From contig JAFUAT010000004.1 of NCBI GenBank assembly GCA_017460625.1, positions 1 to 64,000 on the forward strand: a DNA stretch of 64,000 nucleotides. Direction: 5' to 3'. The notes below the pieces were generated by a model. The model saw only the letters and a list, made by a program, of their open reading frames with translations, was not told the origin of the DNA and did not search any database. This document shows, in pieces, positions 43,746-53,033 of the stretch. Position 1 is the stretch's first letter. Each line of letters starts with the position of its first letter. A program made the position numbers and the translations under genes. The DNA comes from Candidatus Saccharimonadota bacterium (GTDB lineage Bacteria; Patescibacteriota; Saccharimonadia; Saccharimonadales; Saccharimonadaceae).

Positions 43746-45332
43746 ATGGGCAAGGTTGCAAAGTATTTGAATCAGTTAACTATTGGCAATGTTTTTGACA
43801 CGCCTGACGTGCTCGAAACATACGCCAATGATTGTTCTGCTCTAAAAGTTAAGCCAAAACTAGTAGCTCTACCGGAATCCACCGAAGACATTCGCAAAAT
43901 AATGCGTTTTTGTTATCAGCTTGCAATGAGAGATATTAAGATTCCGGTTACAGTACGTGGCTCTGGTCTTGACGAAATGGGAGCAGATCTTTCTAATAGT
44001 TTAGTTATTTCTACTGAAAAATTAAACCGCTTGCTAGAATCGGATAAGCGTGAGAGATTAGTGCGCGTGCAAGCTGGAATTACCCTAAAGGAGCTAAACA
44101 CAGCACTCTCTATCAATGGTCTAACGATTCCAATTGGTGGTCATGACAATGAGACAATCGGTGGGTTAATTTCTAACTGCCCGAGTGATGATTTTTCTGG
44201 AAAATACGGTGGAATCATGGGGTATGTTGAAAGAATTGAAGTCGTGCTTCCGGATGGTAGTATTCTCCAGACAAACCGCCTAAGCGGACGCGCTGTTGCA
44301 AATAAAGCCAAGGAAAAGACTCTCGAGGGGAGTATTTACAAAAAATTGTCCCAGGCAGTAAAGTCTAATAGTGATTTGATTAATAATATTCAGAAAAACA
44401 ACACCGGCTCGGCAGGGTATCCAACGATTGCACAGTCCAGGCGCGGTAGTTCTATTGATCTCGCCCCACTGTTCTTTGGTGCACAAGGCACGCTTGGCGT
44501 AATTACCGAGGTGATTCTAAGAGCTGTTCCGATTAAATCGCAGGTTCGGCGCGTAGTCGCGACTTTTGAAGATTTTGAGACCGCAAAAAGATTTCTAGAT
44601 CTTGCTAATTCGATGCATCCAAAGGAATTGAATGTTTATGATGTAAGGATTATTAAAATAGCGGAGGAATCTGGAAAGAGACTGAGCGAGATTACTCGCA
44701 AACTTTCTACTGGATTTGTGGTGTTCGCGAAATTTGACGACCGAACCAAATCCTGCATTAGAAAAATATCTGGTATTAGAAAACTTCTTCCTGGTACGGC
44801 TCAACTTATCACCGAATCGCCAAAAAATATACCGAAACTCGACGAATTCGAGAATTCATTGATTGCTTTTCTAAATAGCGCAAAAAGTGGCGAAAGAGTC
44901 CCTCTTCTTACCGATTTCTATATGCCGTCCGAAAGTTTGAGTAGATTTATTTTGGATTTAGGCGTTTTAGAAAAGAGTCTAAAACTTGACTTGGCGTTCT
45001 TTGGCTCATATTCTGCCTCTAACTATAGTTTAAGGCCGCGTTTTAAGATTGACGATCCTGAATTTAGCAGAAAAGCTGTTTCATTCCTGAGAGCTGGCGC
45101 GTATATTATCGAGCGCGAGGGCGGTTCTATTACTGGAGGTTCGCCAGAAGGTCGCGTGAAGGCTCTAGCCACAAATGAAAATATGCCAGCGAACGAAAAG
45201 AGTCTGTATTCTGAAATCAAACAAATTTTCGACCCAAGGGGGATAATGAATCCTTCGGTTAAACTTGGCGCGGATTCTCGCTTTACTATTACACATTTTA
45301 GAACTACAAGTTCTTCGAAAGTCGTGTTATAA
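43746..45332 (+). CDS. FAD-binding oxidoreductase (PCMH/GlcD-like)
   Basis: 528 residues. N-terminal FAD-binding PCMH domain (about 35-260) with VRGSGLDEMGADLSN, VQAGITLKELN and GFFGAQGTLGVITEV-like FFGAQGTLGVITEVIL. The C-terminal region ends with IKQIFDPRGIMNPSVKLG, the family tail. This is the 2-hydroxyacid dehydrogenase type; lactate or glycolate are candidates, but the substrate pocket is not readable. Single gene, upstream of tig. Confidence 0.88.
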   Translation: MGKVAKYLNQLTIGNVFDTPDVLETYANDCSALKVKPKLVALPESTEDIRKIMRFCYQLAMRDIKIPVTVRGSGLDEMGADLSNSLVISTEKLNRLLESDKRERLVRVQAGITLKELNTALSINGLTIPIGGHDNETIGGLISNCPSDDFSGKYGGIMGYVERIEVVLPDGSILQTNRLSGRAVANKAKEKTLEGSIYKKLSQAVKSNSDLINNIQKNNTGSAGYPTIAQSRRGSSIDLAPLFFGAQGTLGVITEVILRAVPIKSQVRRVVATFEDFETAKRFLDLANSMHPKELNVYDVRIIKIAEESGKRLSEITRKLSTGFVVFAKFDDRTKSCIRKISGIRKLLPGTAQLITESPKNIPKLDEFENSLIAFLNSAKSGERVPLLTDFYMPSESLSRFILDLGVLEKSLKLDLAFFGSYSASNYSLRPRFKIDDPEFSRKAVSFLRAGAYIIEREGGSITGGSPEGRVKALATNENMPANEKSLYSEIKQIFDPRGIMNPSVKLGADSRFTITHFRTTSSSKVVL

Positions 45333-45356
45333 TATATATAATATATAGGAGTTTTT

Positions 45357-46637
45357 ATGAAAACTAAATTTAAGAAGATTTCTGATGCACGCGTAGAAAT
45401 TACCGTGACACTAGATGCAAACGACCTAAAGACCGCTAGAGAAAAAGCTCTTTCTCGGCTCTCTCAGGAAGTTCGCGTAGAAGGCTTCCGCAAAGGAAAA
45501 GCCCCGGCAGAAGTTGCCAAAAAGTTTATCCCTGAAAATGATCTAAATGCAGAAACAGCCGATATCGCTGTGCGCTCAACGGTAGTTAGTGCATTTCGTG
45601 AACACGAAAAGATGCCACTTGTGGCTCCGAACGTGAATGTAACAAAATATGTCCCGGATGAAATTTTGGAATACACTGCAGCTGCAGACATTATTCCAGA
45701 AGTTAAACTTGGCGACTACAAGAAGTTAAAAGTTGAGCTAAAAAAGGTCACAATCTCTGAAAAACAAGTAAAAGAAGTACTTGATAATTTGGCAAATAAC
45801 TTCTCCGAAAAGAAGCCAGTTAAGCGTGCTGCGAAATTAGATGACGAAGTAATAATCGACTTTGTTGGCAAAAAAGGTGGGGAAGCATTCCCAGGCGGTT
45901 CCGCTAAAGATTATAAATTGGTACTTGGCTCAAAGACTTTTATCCCGGGTTTTGAAGACGGCATCGTCGGACATGAGGCAGGTGATAAATTTGATCTTAA
46001 CCTAACCTTTCCTAAGGATTACGGCGTAAAAGATTTAGCTGGTGCAAAAGTAGTATTTGAGACGCTTTTGAAACAAGTTAATGAAGTTACTAAGCCTGCC
46101 ATTGACGATAAACTCGCTGAAAAGTGCGGCGGATTTAAAACTTTGAAAGAGCTAAAAGACGATATTAAAAAGAATCTTTCCGCCCAGGAAGAACATCGTG
46201 CTACCGAAAAGTTCAAGGATGATTTGATAAATGCTCTTGTAAAGGCGTCTACTATCCCTGCTCCGGACATTCTAATCGAAGATCAGCTCAAGATAATCAA
46301 AGACGATATGACCAGAAACGCTGCTTCTCATGGCATTTCTTCTCTAGAAGAGTTCGTAAAATTGTCTGGTGAAACTATGGAGAATTGGGAAAAGGAAGCC
46401 AGAAAGGTTGCTGAATCCAGAGTTAAAGCTTCTATGGCACTCCAAAATCTAGCTGTAGCCGAAAAAATCACCGTTCCTGACGATGAAGTAGCAGCTAAAA
46501 TTGCCGAACTTAAAGAAGTTTATGAAAAATCTCCTGAAGCCATCAAAAGTCTCAAAGACCCAAATGTAAAGATGGATATTAAAAATCGTATGATTATCGA
46601 AAAGACTCTTGATTATCTTGTAAAAATAAACAAATAG
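45357..46637 (+). CDS. tig: Trigger factor chaperone
   Basis: Ribosome-bound chaperone. The ribosome-docking motif EGFRKGKAP (GFRxGxxP) is at about residue 43, the PPIase FKBP domain covers about 150-240 (VIIDFVGKKGGEAFPGG, FIPGFEDGIVGHEAGD) and a helical C-terminal domain follows. Length 426 is normal. A taggag site and TATAAT box precede it. Confidence 0.95.
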   Translation: MKTKFKKISDARVEITVTLDANDLKTAREKALSRLSQEVRVEGFRKGKAPAEVAKKFIPENDLNAETADIAVRSTVVSAFREHEKMPLVAPNVNVTKYVPDEILEYTAAADIIPEVKLGDYKKLKVELKKVTISEKQVKEVLDNLANNFSEKKPVKRAAKLDDEVIIDFVGKKGGEAFPGGSAKDYKLVLGSKTFIPGFEDGIVGHEAGDKFDLNLTFPKDYGVKDLAGAKVVFETLLKQVNEVTKPAIDDKLAEKCGGFKTLKELKDDIKKNLSAQEEHRATEKFKDDLINALVKASTIPAPDILIEDQLKIIKDDMTRNAASHGISSLEEFVKLSGETMENWEKEARKVAESRVKASMALQNLAVAEKITVPDDEVAAKIAELKEVYEKSPEAIKSLKDPNVKMDIKNRMIIEKTLDYLVKINK

Positions 46638-46640
46638 TGA

Positions 46641-46728
46641 TATAATAGTGTAAAGAGTTTCGTCTTGTTTGCTATTGCTGTGTTGCAAACAAGAAAATAA
46701 TAATAATTTTTAATATAAGGAAATTTTA
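46641..46728 (+). promoter_or_regulatory. Promoter and leader hairpin of rpsL-rpsG
   Basis: TGaTATAAT (hexamer 46641-46646), then a perfect 9-bp hairpin cttgtttgc/gcaaacaag (46664-46693, 12-nt loop) and a weak aagga site. A candidate site for S7-type autoregulation. Confidence 0.6.
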
Positions 46729-47142
46729 ATGCCAACTATTAATCAGTTGATTAGAAAGCCACGTAAGAAAGCGGCTAAAAAATCAAAATCTCCTGCTCTT
46801 GGTTCAATTGTGAACACTTTGAAGACTAAGAGAATCGAGACTGCTGCACCTTTGAAACGTGGTGTATGTATTAAGGTGACTACCAAAACCCCAAAGAAAC
46901 CTAACTCCGCTATGCGTAAGGTTGCACGTGTTCGTCTTACTAATGGCCAGGAAGTCTGGGCTTATATTGGTGGAGAGGGGCACAATTTACAGGAGCACGC
47001 AGTGGTGCTAGTCCGTGGCGGAAGAGTTCCTGATCTTCCAGGTGTGCGCTACCATGTTGTACGCGGGACATTAGATCTTCAAGGCGTACAGGGTCGTAAG
47101 CAAGGCCGTTCCAAATACGGTGCTAAAAAGGAGGATAAGTAA
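46729..47142 (+). CDS. rpsL: Small ribosomal subunit protein uS12
   Basis: Decoding-centre protein. [13 protein letters not shown] start, [53 protein letters not shown] are diagnostic. Codons of Lys42/Lys87-type streptomycin positions ([20 protein letters not shown]) look wild type; note the Pro-Ala-type KSPALGS insertion typical of the family. Followed after 2 bp by rpsG. Confidence 0.98.
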   Translation: MPTINQLIRKPRKKAAKKSKSPALGSIVNTLKTKRIETAAPLKRGVCIKVTTKTPKKPNSAMRKVARVRLTNGQEVWAYIGGEGHNLQEHAVVLVRGGRVPDLPGVRYHVVRGTLDLQGVQGRKQGRSKYGAKKEDK

Positions 47143-47144
47143 TT

Positions 47145-47621
47145 ATGCCTAGAAAGACTACCAAATCTCTGGAGCGTAAAGTTTCTCCAGACCGCAGATA
47201 TCAATCTATTTTGGTACAAAGATTAATCAATAAATCTATGCTTGATGGCAAAAAACAGGCCGCCGAAAGAGCAGTATATTCAGCAATTGAAGGTGCTGCA
47301 AAAAAGCTAGATTCTGAAAACCCAGTTGAAGTACTAGAAAAAGCAATTGCAAATGTTTCACCTGATTTTGAAGTTAAATCACGCCGTGTTGGTGGCGCTA
47401 ACTACCAGATTCCATTTCCTATTGCTGGCCATCGCCAAATGCATTTTGCCTTCACTTGGCTAGTGCAAAGTGCACGTGCTCGCTCTGGCATGCCGTATGC
47501 GAAGAGACTAGAAGCAGAAATTATAGATGCCTACAATGAGCAAGGTGCAGCCTTCAAGAAGAAGGAAGATTGTCATAGAATGGCAGAAGCCAACCGCGCA
47601 TTTGCACACTTCGCGAGATAA
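47145..47621 (+). CDS. rpsG: Small ribosomal subunit protein uS7
   Basis: 30S head assembly protein of 158 residues. MPRKTTKSLERKVSPDRRYQS, QRLINKSMLDGKKQAAERAVYSA and ANRAFAHFAR end are typical. Translationally linked to rpsL. No fusA or tuf follows, unlike the classical str operon. Confidence 0.97.
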   Translation: MPRKTTKSLERKVSPDRRYQSILVQRLINKSMLDGKKQAAERAVYSAIEGAAKKLDSENPVEVLEKAIANVSPDFEVKSRRVGGANYQIPFPIAGHRQMHFAFTWLVQSARARSGMPYAKRLEAEIIDAYNEQGAAFKKKEDCHRMAEANRAFAHFAR

Positions 47622-47624
47622 AAA

Positions 47625-47741
47625 GTTGTTAATAGAGCGCCACGCTTCGTCAGCGGGTGCGTTGCTCGCTCGCCGTATGCCTAATATGGCCCGCTCCGCT
47701 ACTCCCGCTTCCTTGCGTGGCATCCCTATTAACAGCTTTTT
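47625..47741. repeat. Intergenic palindromic element after rpsG, doubling as terminator
   Basis: gttgttaatag (47625-47635) pairs with ctattaacagc (47726-47736) with one wobble, and ccacgc (47640-47645) with gcgtgg (47715-47720); inside agcggg/cccgct (47652-47695) pairs. The right arm ends in gctttttttg, so it can terminate the rpsL-rpsG transcript. GC-rich core like the genic elements. Confidence 0.65.
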
Positions 47742-47829
47742 TTGATGTCTGAATCTTTCTTTGGTTATCGATAAATTGCTACTCAAACTGCAAGATACAG
47801 GTTTTTTCTTGTTTTTGCTAAAGTTGTGA

Positions 47830-47860
47830 TATAATTAACGTAAGTATATTAGGAGGTTAA
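47830..47860 (+). promoter_or_regulatory. Extended -10 promoter of the gap operon
   Basis: TGaTATAAT (47830-47835), then a short leader with a strong aggaggt site before the ATG at 47861. Confidence 0.7.
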
Positions 47861-48862
47861 ATGGTAAAAATTGCGATAAACGGTTTTGGAAGAATTGGCA
47901 GAAATGTTCTCAAGATCTTGCTTGTGAGTGGGGGAGCAGAGGTTGTTGCGATCAATGATATTACTGACGCAAGAACCCTAGCACATCTTTTGAAGCACGA
48001 TTCTAGCTATGGTACTTATAAAAAATCCGTGGAAGCACATGATGATGAAATCGTTGTTGATGGTAAAAAGATTAAAATCTTAGCCGAGAAAGAACCGAGC
48101 GCTCTTCCTTGGGGCGATTTAGGCGTAGATGTGGTAATTGAATCTACTGGATTCTTTACAAAACCAGAAGACGCAAGAAAGCATCTAGAGGCTGGAGCAA
48201 AGCGTGTAATTATCTCTGCCCCTGCAAAGGGCGAAGGCGCTAAGACGATTGTAATTGGCGTGAATGATGAACTAATAGAAGATTCTGATGAGATATTATC
48301 TAATGCATCCTGCACGACTAACTGCATTGCTCCAATTATGAAAGTTCTAGAAGACACTCTTGGTATTGAAAAGGCGATGATGACCACCGTACATTCATAC
48401 ACCGGTTCACAAAGAATTCTTGACGCCCCGGCTAAAGATTTAAGAGAAGCAAGAAGCGCAGCCGAGAATATTGTACCAACCACGACCGGTGCATCTAAAG
48501 CAGCGGCGCTCACGGTTCCAGCTCTAAAAGACAAATTTAACGGTTTATCAATTCGGGTACCAACCCCAGTTGTTTCTCTTTCAGATATTACGGCAATCGT
48601 AAAAAGAGATACTTCTAAAGAAGAAATCAACGATATTTTTAAAAAGGCTGCCGAAGAAGAACGCTATGATGGAATTATCGGTGTTTCTGAAGAAGAATTA
48701 GTTTCTAAAGATTTTGTGGGTGATTCACATTCATGTATCGTTGATTTGCCACTTACTGATGTGGTCTGCGGCAACATGATCAAAGTTGTAGCATGGTACG
48801 ATAATGAATGGGGTTATTCTAATCGTTTAGCAGAGCTTGCCCTAGATTTTGGAAAGGAATGA
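47861..48862 (+). CDS. gap: Glyceraldehyde-3-phosphate dehydrogenase
   Basis: Converts G3P to 1,3-bisphosphoglycerate with NAD(P). Rossmann start INGFGRIGRNVLKI, catalytic SNASCTTNC with Cys, the His in TVHSYTGSQ and the C-terminal WYDNEWGYSNRLAELA are all intact. 333 residues. First gene of gap-rpiB-rpe-pfkB, with abutting or overlapping reading frames. Confidence 0.98.
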   Translation: MVKIAINGFGRIGRNVLKILLVSGGAEVVAINDITDARTLAHLLKHDSSYGTYKKSVEAHDDEIVVDGKKIKILAEKEPSALPWGDLGVDVVIESTGFFTKPEDARKHLEAGAKRVIISAPAKGEGAKTIVIGVNDELIEDSDEILSNASCTTNCIAPIMKVLEDTLGIEKAMMTTVHSYTGSQRILDAPAKDLREARSAAENIVPTTTGASKAAALTVPALKDKFNGLSIRVPTPVVSLSDITAIVKRDTSKEEINDIFKKAAEEERYDGIIGVSEEELVSKDFVGDSHSCIVDLPLTDVVCGNMIKVVAWYDNEWGYSNRLAELALDFGKE

Positions 48863-49312
48863 ATGTCGATTTTTATTGGTGCAGATTATCGTGGTTTTGA
48901 AAAGAAAAATTCTGTAGCTCGGTTTTTGGAAGATGCTGGGTATCAAGTAGCTGATATGGGTGATTACGAATACAATGAAGGCGATGATTTTAATGACCCG
49001 GCAATTCGTGTCGCCCTGGAAGTAAGAAATAATCCAGATGCAAAGGGGATTTTAATCTGCGATTCTGCACATGGGGTAACAATTCAAGCAAATCGTTTCA
49101 AAGGCATCCGAGCAGCACATTGTGGCTCAAAGGAATCAGCTAAGCTTGCTAGAGAGCATGATGATGCGAATGTTCTCTGTCTGTCAGCGCATTTTATGGA
49201 CGAAGCAAAGATGCAAGAAATAATCACTGCGTTTCTTAATACAAATTTTGAAAAGCTTGAGCGTAGAGAGCGCAGAATAAAACGTTTAGACGAAAGGGAA
49301 GACTATGATTAG
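48863..49312 (+). CDS. rpiB: RpiB/LacAB-type sugar-phosphate isomerase, atypical active site
   Basis: Likely ribose-5-phosphate isomerase B. N-terminal GADYRGFEKK, NDPAIRVA and GIRAAHCGSKESAKLAREHDDANVLCLS are typical. The family CGTGIG loop reads CDSAHGV, keeping the Cys but changing the phosphate-loop glycines, so activity or substrate may differ. Start ATG follows the gap stop directly; 8-bp overlap with the next gene. Confidence 0.82.
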   Translation: MSIFIGADYRGFEKKNSVARFLEDAGYQVADMGDYEYNEGDDFNDPAIRVALEVRNNPDAKGILICDSAHGVTIQANRFKGIRAAHCGSKESAKLAREHDDANVLCLSAHFMDEAKMQEIITAFLNTNFEKLERRERRIKRLDEREDYD

Positions 49313-49961
49313 AACAGTCACCGTAGTGCCAGCGATTTTGGCACAAAGCAAATTGGAATATCGCCAACAAGTCGAACGAGTTAGTAATTTTACAAGAAGA
49401 ATCCACGTTGATGTTTCAGATGGAGCTTTTGCCCCTTCGACTACACTCGATATTTCGAATATTTGGTGGCCAAAAGAATGGAAGGCCGACATTCATCTAA
49501 TGGCGGCGTATCCATCCCAACAACTGGACGTTATTTTAAAACTGGCACCATCGCTATGTATTCTGCATGCCGAAGCAAGTGAAGATTTGCTGCCGATTTT
49601 TGGTTCATTAAAACAAAGTGGCATTAGGACTGGGCTGGCAATTTTACCCACCACTTATCCAGGACTTGTGAAGCAATATATTGATGTGGTTGATCATGTT
49701 TTGATATTTGCAGGTCAGCTTGGCGTACAAGGTAGTCCAGCCGATATGATGCAAATGGAAAAAATTGGGATTGTCAGAAGTATGAAACCAGAGCTTGAAA
49801 TTGGATGGGATGGTGGCGCTAATAAATCCACGATGCGCGCCCTTGCGCATGCGGATCTCGATGTCATCAATGTGGGCTCAGCATTGTCTAAAGTAGAGAA
49901 TCCGGCTGAGGCTTATCATGAATTAGTGTCAGAAATTGATAAAAACGGAGTGGTCTTATAA
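49305..49961 (+). CDS. rpe: Divergent ribulose-phosphate 3-epimerase
   Basis: TIM-barrel enzyme, 218 residues. Metal/active residues appear as HVDVSDGAFAPS (family HIDVMDGHFVPN), DIHLMA, ILHAEA and IGWDGGAN (family VDGG), but MTVNPGFGGQ is replaced by IFAGQLGVQGS. The position between rpiB and pfkB supports a pentose-phosphate role. Divergence means another 3-hexulose-type epimerase is possible. Confidence 0.8.
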   Translation: MIRTVTVVPAILAQSKLEYRQQVERVSNFTRRIHVDVSDGAFAPSTTLDISNIWWPKEWKADIHLMAAYPSQQLDVILKLAPSLCILHAEASEDLLPIFGSLKQSGIRTGLAILPTTYPGLVKQYIDVVDHVLIFAGQLGVQGSPADMMQMEKIGIVRSMKPELEIGWDGGANKSTMRALAHADLDVINVGSALSKVENPAEAYHELVSEIDKNGVVL

Positions 49962-50923
49962 TGGCAAAAATTTTAAGTCTTGGCTCGGCTCTTAACGATA
50001 TATATTTAATTGATCACGATGATTTGGTTCCAACTGAAATAGGTGAAGAGTCTATTTTTGCAAAAATCTTGGTCGGGAGCAAGGTAGATATTGATAAACT
50101 AAGTTACGAAGTTGGTGGCGGCGGGGTGAATTCAGCAATTTCTTTTGCAAGGCATGGCCACGATGCAATTCTAATGGCAAATATTTCTCACGACGCAGCT
50201 GGCGATGCAATTCTCAGAACTCTAGATAAGGAAGGCGTTGATACGAGTTTTATCAGTTATGATACGAAAAGAGCTACTGGATCTTCAGTAATATTATTAG
50301 ATTCGTGTGGTGGCGAACGCACGATTTTGACTTATCGAGGCGCAAGCACTAAATTTGATGATTTTAGCCCGGAAGACCTTGACACGATTCGTCCAGATTG
50401 GATTTATGTAACTACACTTAGAGGTGACATGAAAACTTTGACTAATTTCTTTAAGAAAGCCCAGGAAAAAGAAATTAAAATCATGTTTAATCCTGGAGTA
50501 AAAGAATTAGAAAACTCAAAGGAATTGATGCCACTTTTAAAGTACGTCGATGTTCTTCTTGTAAATAAACAAGAAGCGGCACAAATGGTCCCGGGGGCTT
50601 TGCTCGAAGAATTACTTTATCATTTGAAAGGGTATTCAAAAACCGTAATAATTACGGACGGTGCTATGGGCGGTATCGCGACAAATGGGGAAGAAACTTA
50701 TCGTTTCGGAATTTATGAAGATGTCAAGATAAAGGACGCGACTGGTGCTGGCGATGCTTTTGGTTCTGGTTTTTTGGCCGCCATAGCGACAAAGAAAAGT
50801 TTCCGTCAAGCGTTGATGTTTGCTTCGGCTAACTCTACGTCCGTGGTTACTAAAATTGGCGCAAATAAAGGTATTCTTTCGAGTAAAAAAGAACTCCACC
50901 CGATGCCGATACAGAAAATATAG
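49961..50923 (+). CDS. PfkB-family carbohydrate kinase
   Basis: Sugar kinase of ribokinase fold, 320 residues. N-terminal GGGGVNSAISFARHG (substrate/di-glycine motif) and C-terminal DATGAGDAFGSGFLAAI with the catalytic Asp are clear. Substrate not decidable from sequence; the pathway context suggests a sugar or nucleoside of the pentose-phosphate route. Overlaps rpe at the stop/start. Confidence 0.9.
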   Translation: MAKILSLGSALNDIYLIDHDDLVPTEIGEESIFAKILVGSKVDIDKLSYEVGGGGVNSAISFARHGHDAILMANISHDAAGDAILRTLDKEGVDTSFISYDTKRATGSSVILLDSCGGERTILTYRGASTKFDDFSPEDLDTIRPDWIYVTTLRGDMKTLTNFFKKAQEKEIKIMFNPGVKELENSKELMPLLKYVDVLLVNKQEAAQMVPGALLEELLYHLKGYSKTVIITDGAMGGIATNGEETYRFGIYEDVKIKDATGAGDAFGSGFLAAIATKKSFRQALMFASANSTSVVTKIGANKGILSSKKELHPMPIQKI

Positions 50924-50952
50924 TATAATAATATATAATATATGGAGGAATT

Positions 50953-51663
50953 ATGCTGCCAGCAGAAGAAGAATTGATTAAAAAATTAACTATAGAAGAT
51001 TTGGAAAGAATTAATGCTTACGCTAAAGATTTGTCGACGGGACTTAAGATGGTTCGTTCCTTCCCACAAGGCGTAACAATCTTTGGTTCAGCGCGTCTGC
51101 CACAAGATGACAAATATTGTCAAATGGCGACAGAGCTTGGCGAGATGCTTGCAAAAAATGGACACGCCGTAATTACAGGTGGTGGGCCTGGCATTATGGA
51201 AGCCGCATCAAAAGGCGCATACGAGATTGGTGGCAGATCGGTTGGATTTAATATCAAACTCAGCCATGAACAATTCCCAAACCCATATCTTAGTGAATGT
51301 TATACTTTTGAGTATTTCTTTGCTAGGAAGGTTTCGCTCGCTATGGCAGCTAAAGTTTTTGTCTTTTTCCCAGGCGGTTTTGGCACGATGGATGAGATTT
51401 CGGAAATCCTTTGTTTAATGCAGGAAAACAAAATGCCAAAAATGCCAATGTTTTTAATTGGTACGGATTATTGGAGTGCTTTTGAACAAGTAATTAGTAA
51501 AATGGTTGAACTAAAGTTGGTCAATGAAGATGACACTAAGATTTTTGAAATTACCGACGATCTTCAAAAAGTGGTAGATGCCGCTAATAAAATCGGCCAT
51601 CCAAAAATTTCCGAGAACTTCTATGATGGTTTCAAGGAAGCTAGAGCGATCGCTGAAGCTTAA
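50953..51663 (+). CDS. LOG family protein (nucleoside 5'-monophosphate phosphoribohydrolase-like)
   Basis: 236 residues. GSARLPQDD, GGGPGIMEAASKGAYEIGG and PGGFGTMDEISEIL (PGGxGTxxE) are the family signatures; members release free base from nucleotides. Preceded by ggaggaatt. Its 3' end overlaps the 3' end of eno on the other strand by 23 bp. Confidence 0.9.
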   Translation: MLPAEEELIKKLTIEDLERINAYAKDLSTGLKMVRSFPQGVTIFGSARLPQDDKYCQMATELGEMLAKNGHAVITGGGPGIMEAASKGAYEIGGRSVGFNIKLSHEQFPNPYLSECYTFEYFFARKVSLAMAAKVFVFFPGGFGTMDEISEILCLMQENKMPKMPMFLIGTDYWSAFEQVISKMVELKLVNEDDTKIFEITDDLQKVVDAANKIGHPKISENFYDGFKEARAIAEA

Positions 51664-52948
51664 GTTTTGGATTGTATTCTGCAATACGAATCAATTCATT
51701 GTATTTTGCAATTCTTTCCGAACGAGAAAGCGAACCAGTTTTGATTTGGCCAGTGCCTAGACCGACCGCGAGATGAGCGATTGATATATCTTCGGTTTCG
51801 CCAGAACGATGCGACATAATGGTTTTATAGCCAGCTTTTTTTGCCATTTTGACGGCATCGATAGTCTCTGAGAGCGAACCGATTTGATTTGGTTTAATGA
51901 GAATTGCATTGGCAACGTTTTCTTTAATGCCGCGACTTAAGAGCTTTGTGTTTGTGACAAACAAATCATCACCGACTAGTTGGGTTTTGGATCCTAGACG
52001 ACGAGTAAGAATTTGCCAGTTTTTCCAATCATTTTCAGCTAGTCCATCTTCTATGGATACGACTGAATAATTATCCACTAGGTATTCATACCAGTTTATC
52101 ATGTCATCAGCGGTCTTCCAATCACCGTTGGTCTTTAGCTCGTAGTGGCCATTTTCGTAAGGTGGGTCGGCTGGGGTATCGACGTAAAATTCCGTAGCGG
52201 CGATATCTAGAGCGATTTTAATATCGCTGCTGAATTTATAACCTGCTTTTTCGACGGCTAATTTAATACAGTCTAGAGGTTCATTGTTTCCGTCTCGAAC
52301 TTTTGGCGCGTAACCACCTTCGTCGCCGACCGTAGTTGGATAGCCTCGTTCTTTTAAGACGTCTTTCAGGGCATGAAAAACCTCTGCTCCCATGCGAACG
52401 GCCTCTTCGATTGTTCCGGCTGATGATGGAATAATCATATATTCCTGAAAATCAGTTGCAAATGACGCATGCTCGCCGCCGTTCATGACATTCATCATGG
52501 GCATTGGAATAGACATTTCTTTGGTCGTACCAGCAAGCTCAGCTACGAACTGATAAAACGGTATCCCGCGAGCTCTAGCGTTTGCTTTTGCGTTAGCTAG
52601 CGAAACTGCTAAAATCGCATTGGCACCGAGGCTAGACTTGTTTTCTGTACCGTCCAATTCACGTAAAATTGCATCGACTTGAGTCTGATCGGACGAATTA
52701 TCAACTAAAACGTCTTTGATTTTGGAATTTACATTCCAAACTGCTTTCATAACACCTTTGCCATTATAAAATTTAGGGTCTTTATCACGTAGCTCCCAAG
52801 CTTCCATTGAGCCAGTAGATGCGCCGGAAGGAACTGCAGCGCGACCAAACGCGCCGTTTTTTAGAAATACTTCCGCCTCTATTGTGGGGTTACCGCGAGA
52901 ATCTAAAATTTGACGAGCCTTAATATTTGAAATTACAAAATTATCCAT
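51641..52948 (-). CDS. eno: Enolase
   Basis: Converts 2-phosphoglycerate to phosphoenolpyruvate. RQILDSRGNPTIEAEV, GANAILAVSLA, SIEDGLAENDW, LVGDDLFVTN, the Lys in ILIKPNQIGSLSE and SHRSGETEDISIAHLAV are intact; 435 residues. A TATAAT box 6 nt before the ATG (plus 52955-52960, TGt before it) indicates leaderless transcription. Confidence 0.98.
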   Translation of the reverse strand: MDNFVISNIKARQILDSRGNPTIEAEVFLKNGAFGRAAVPSGASTGSMEAWELRDKDPKFYNGKGVMKAVWNVNSKIKDVLVDNSSDQTQVDAILRELDGTENKSSLGANAILAVSLANAKANARARGIPFYQFVAELAGTTKEMSIPMPMMNVMNGGEHASFATDFQEYMIIPSSAGTIEEAVRMGAEVFHALKDVLKERGYPTTVGDEGGYAPKVRDGNNEPLDCIKLAVEKAGYKFSSDIKIALDIAATEFYVDTPADPPYENGHYELKTNGDWKTADDMINWYEYLVDNYSVVSIEDGLAENDWKNWQILTRRLGSKTQLVGDDLFVTNTKLLSRGIKENVANAILIKPNQIGSLSETIDAVKMAKKAGYKTIMSHRSGETEDISIAHLAVGLGTGQIKTGSLSRSERIAKYNELIRIAEYNPKLKLQRSL

Positions 52949-52963
52949 AAAAATATTATAACA
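52949..52963 (-). promoter_or_regulatory. Extended -10 promoter of eno (leaderless)
   Basis: Minus-strand TGtTATAAT, hexamer at plus 52955-52960, 6 nt before the ATG at 52948. Confidence 0.65.
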
Positions 52964-53033
52964 AAAAAATCTACCAAAAATATAAAACTTATGCTAAAAT
53001 GGTCTTAATAAATATTAACAGGAGATTTTTTAT

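Noticed and set aside
43349-43753. Open frame of about 130 codons on the minus strand
   Set aside because: Composition is unlike a protein in its first half, it overlaps the promoter of the FAD oxidase gene, and it lacks a start site with support. Only the last 50 codons might be real.
48016-48630. Long open frame antisense to gap
   Set aside because: A mirror effect of codon bias in a highly conserved gene; no start site or promoter.
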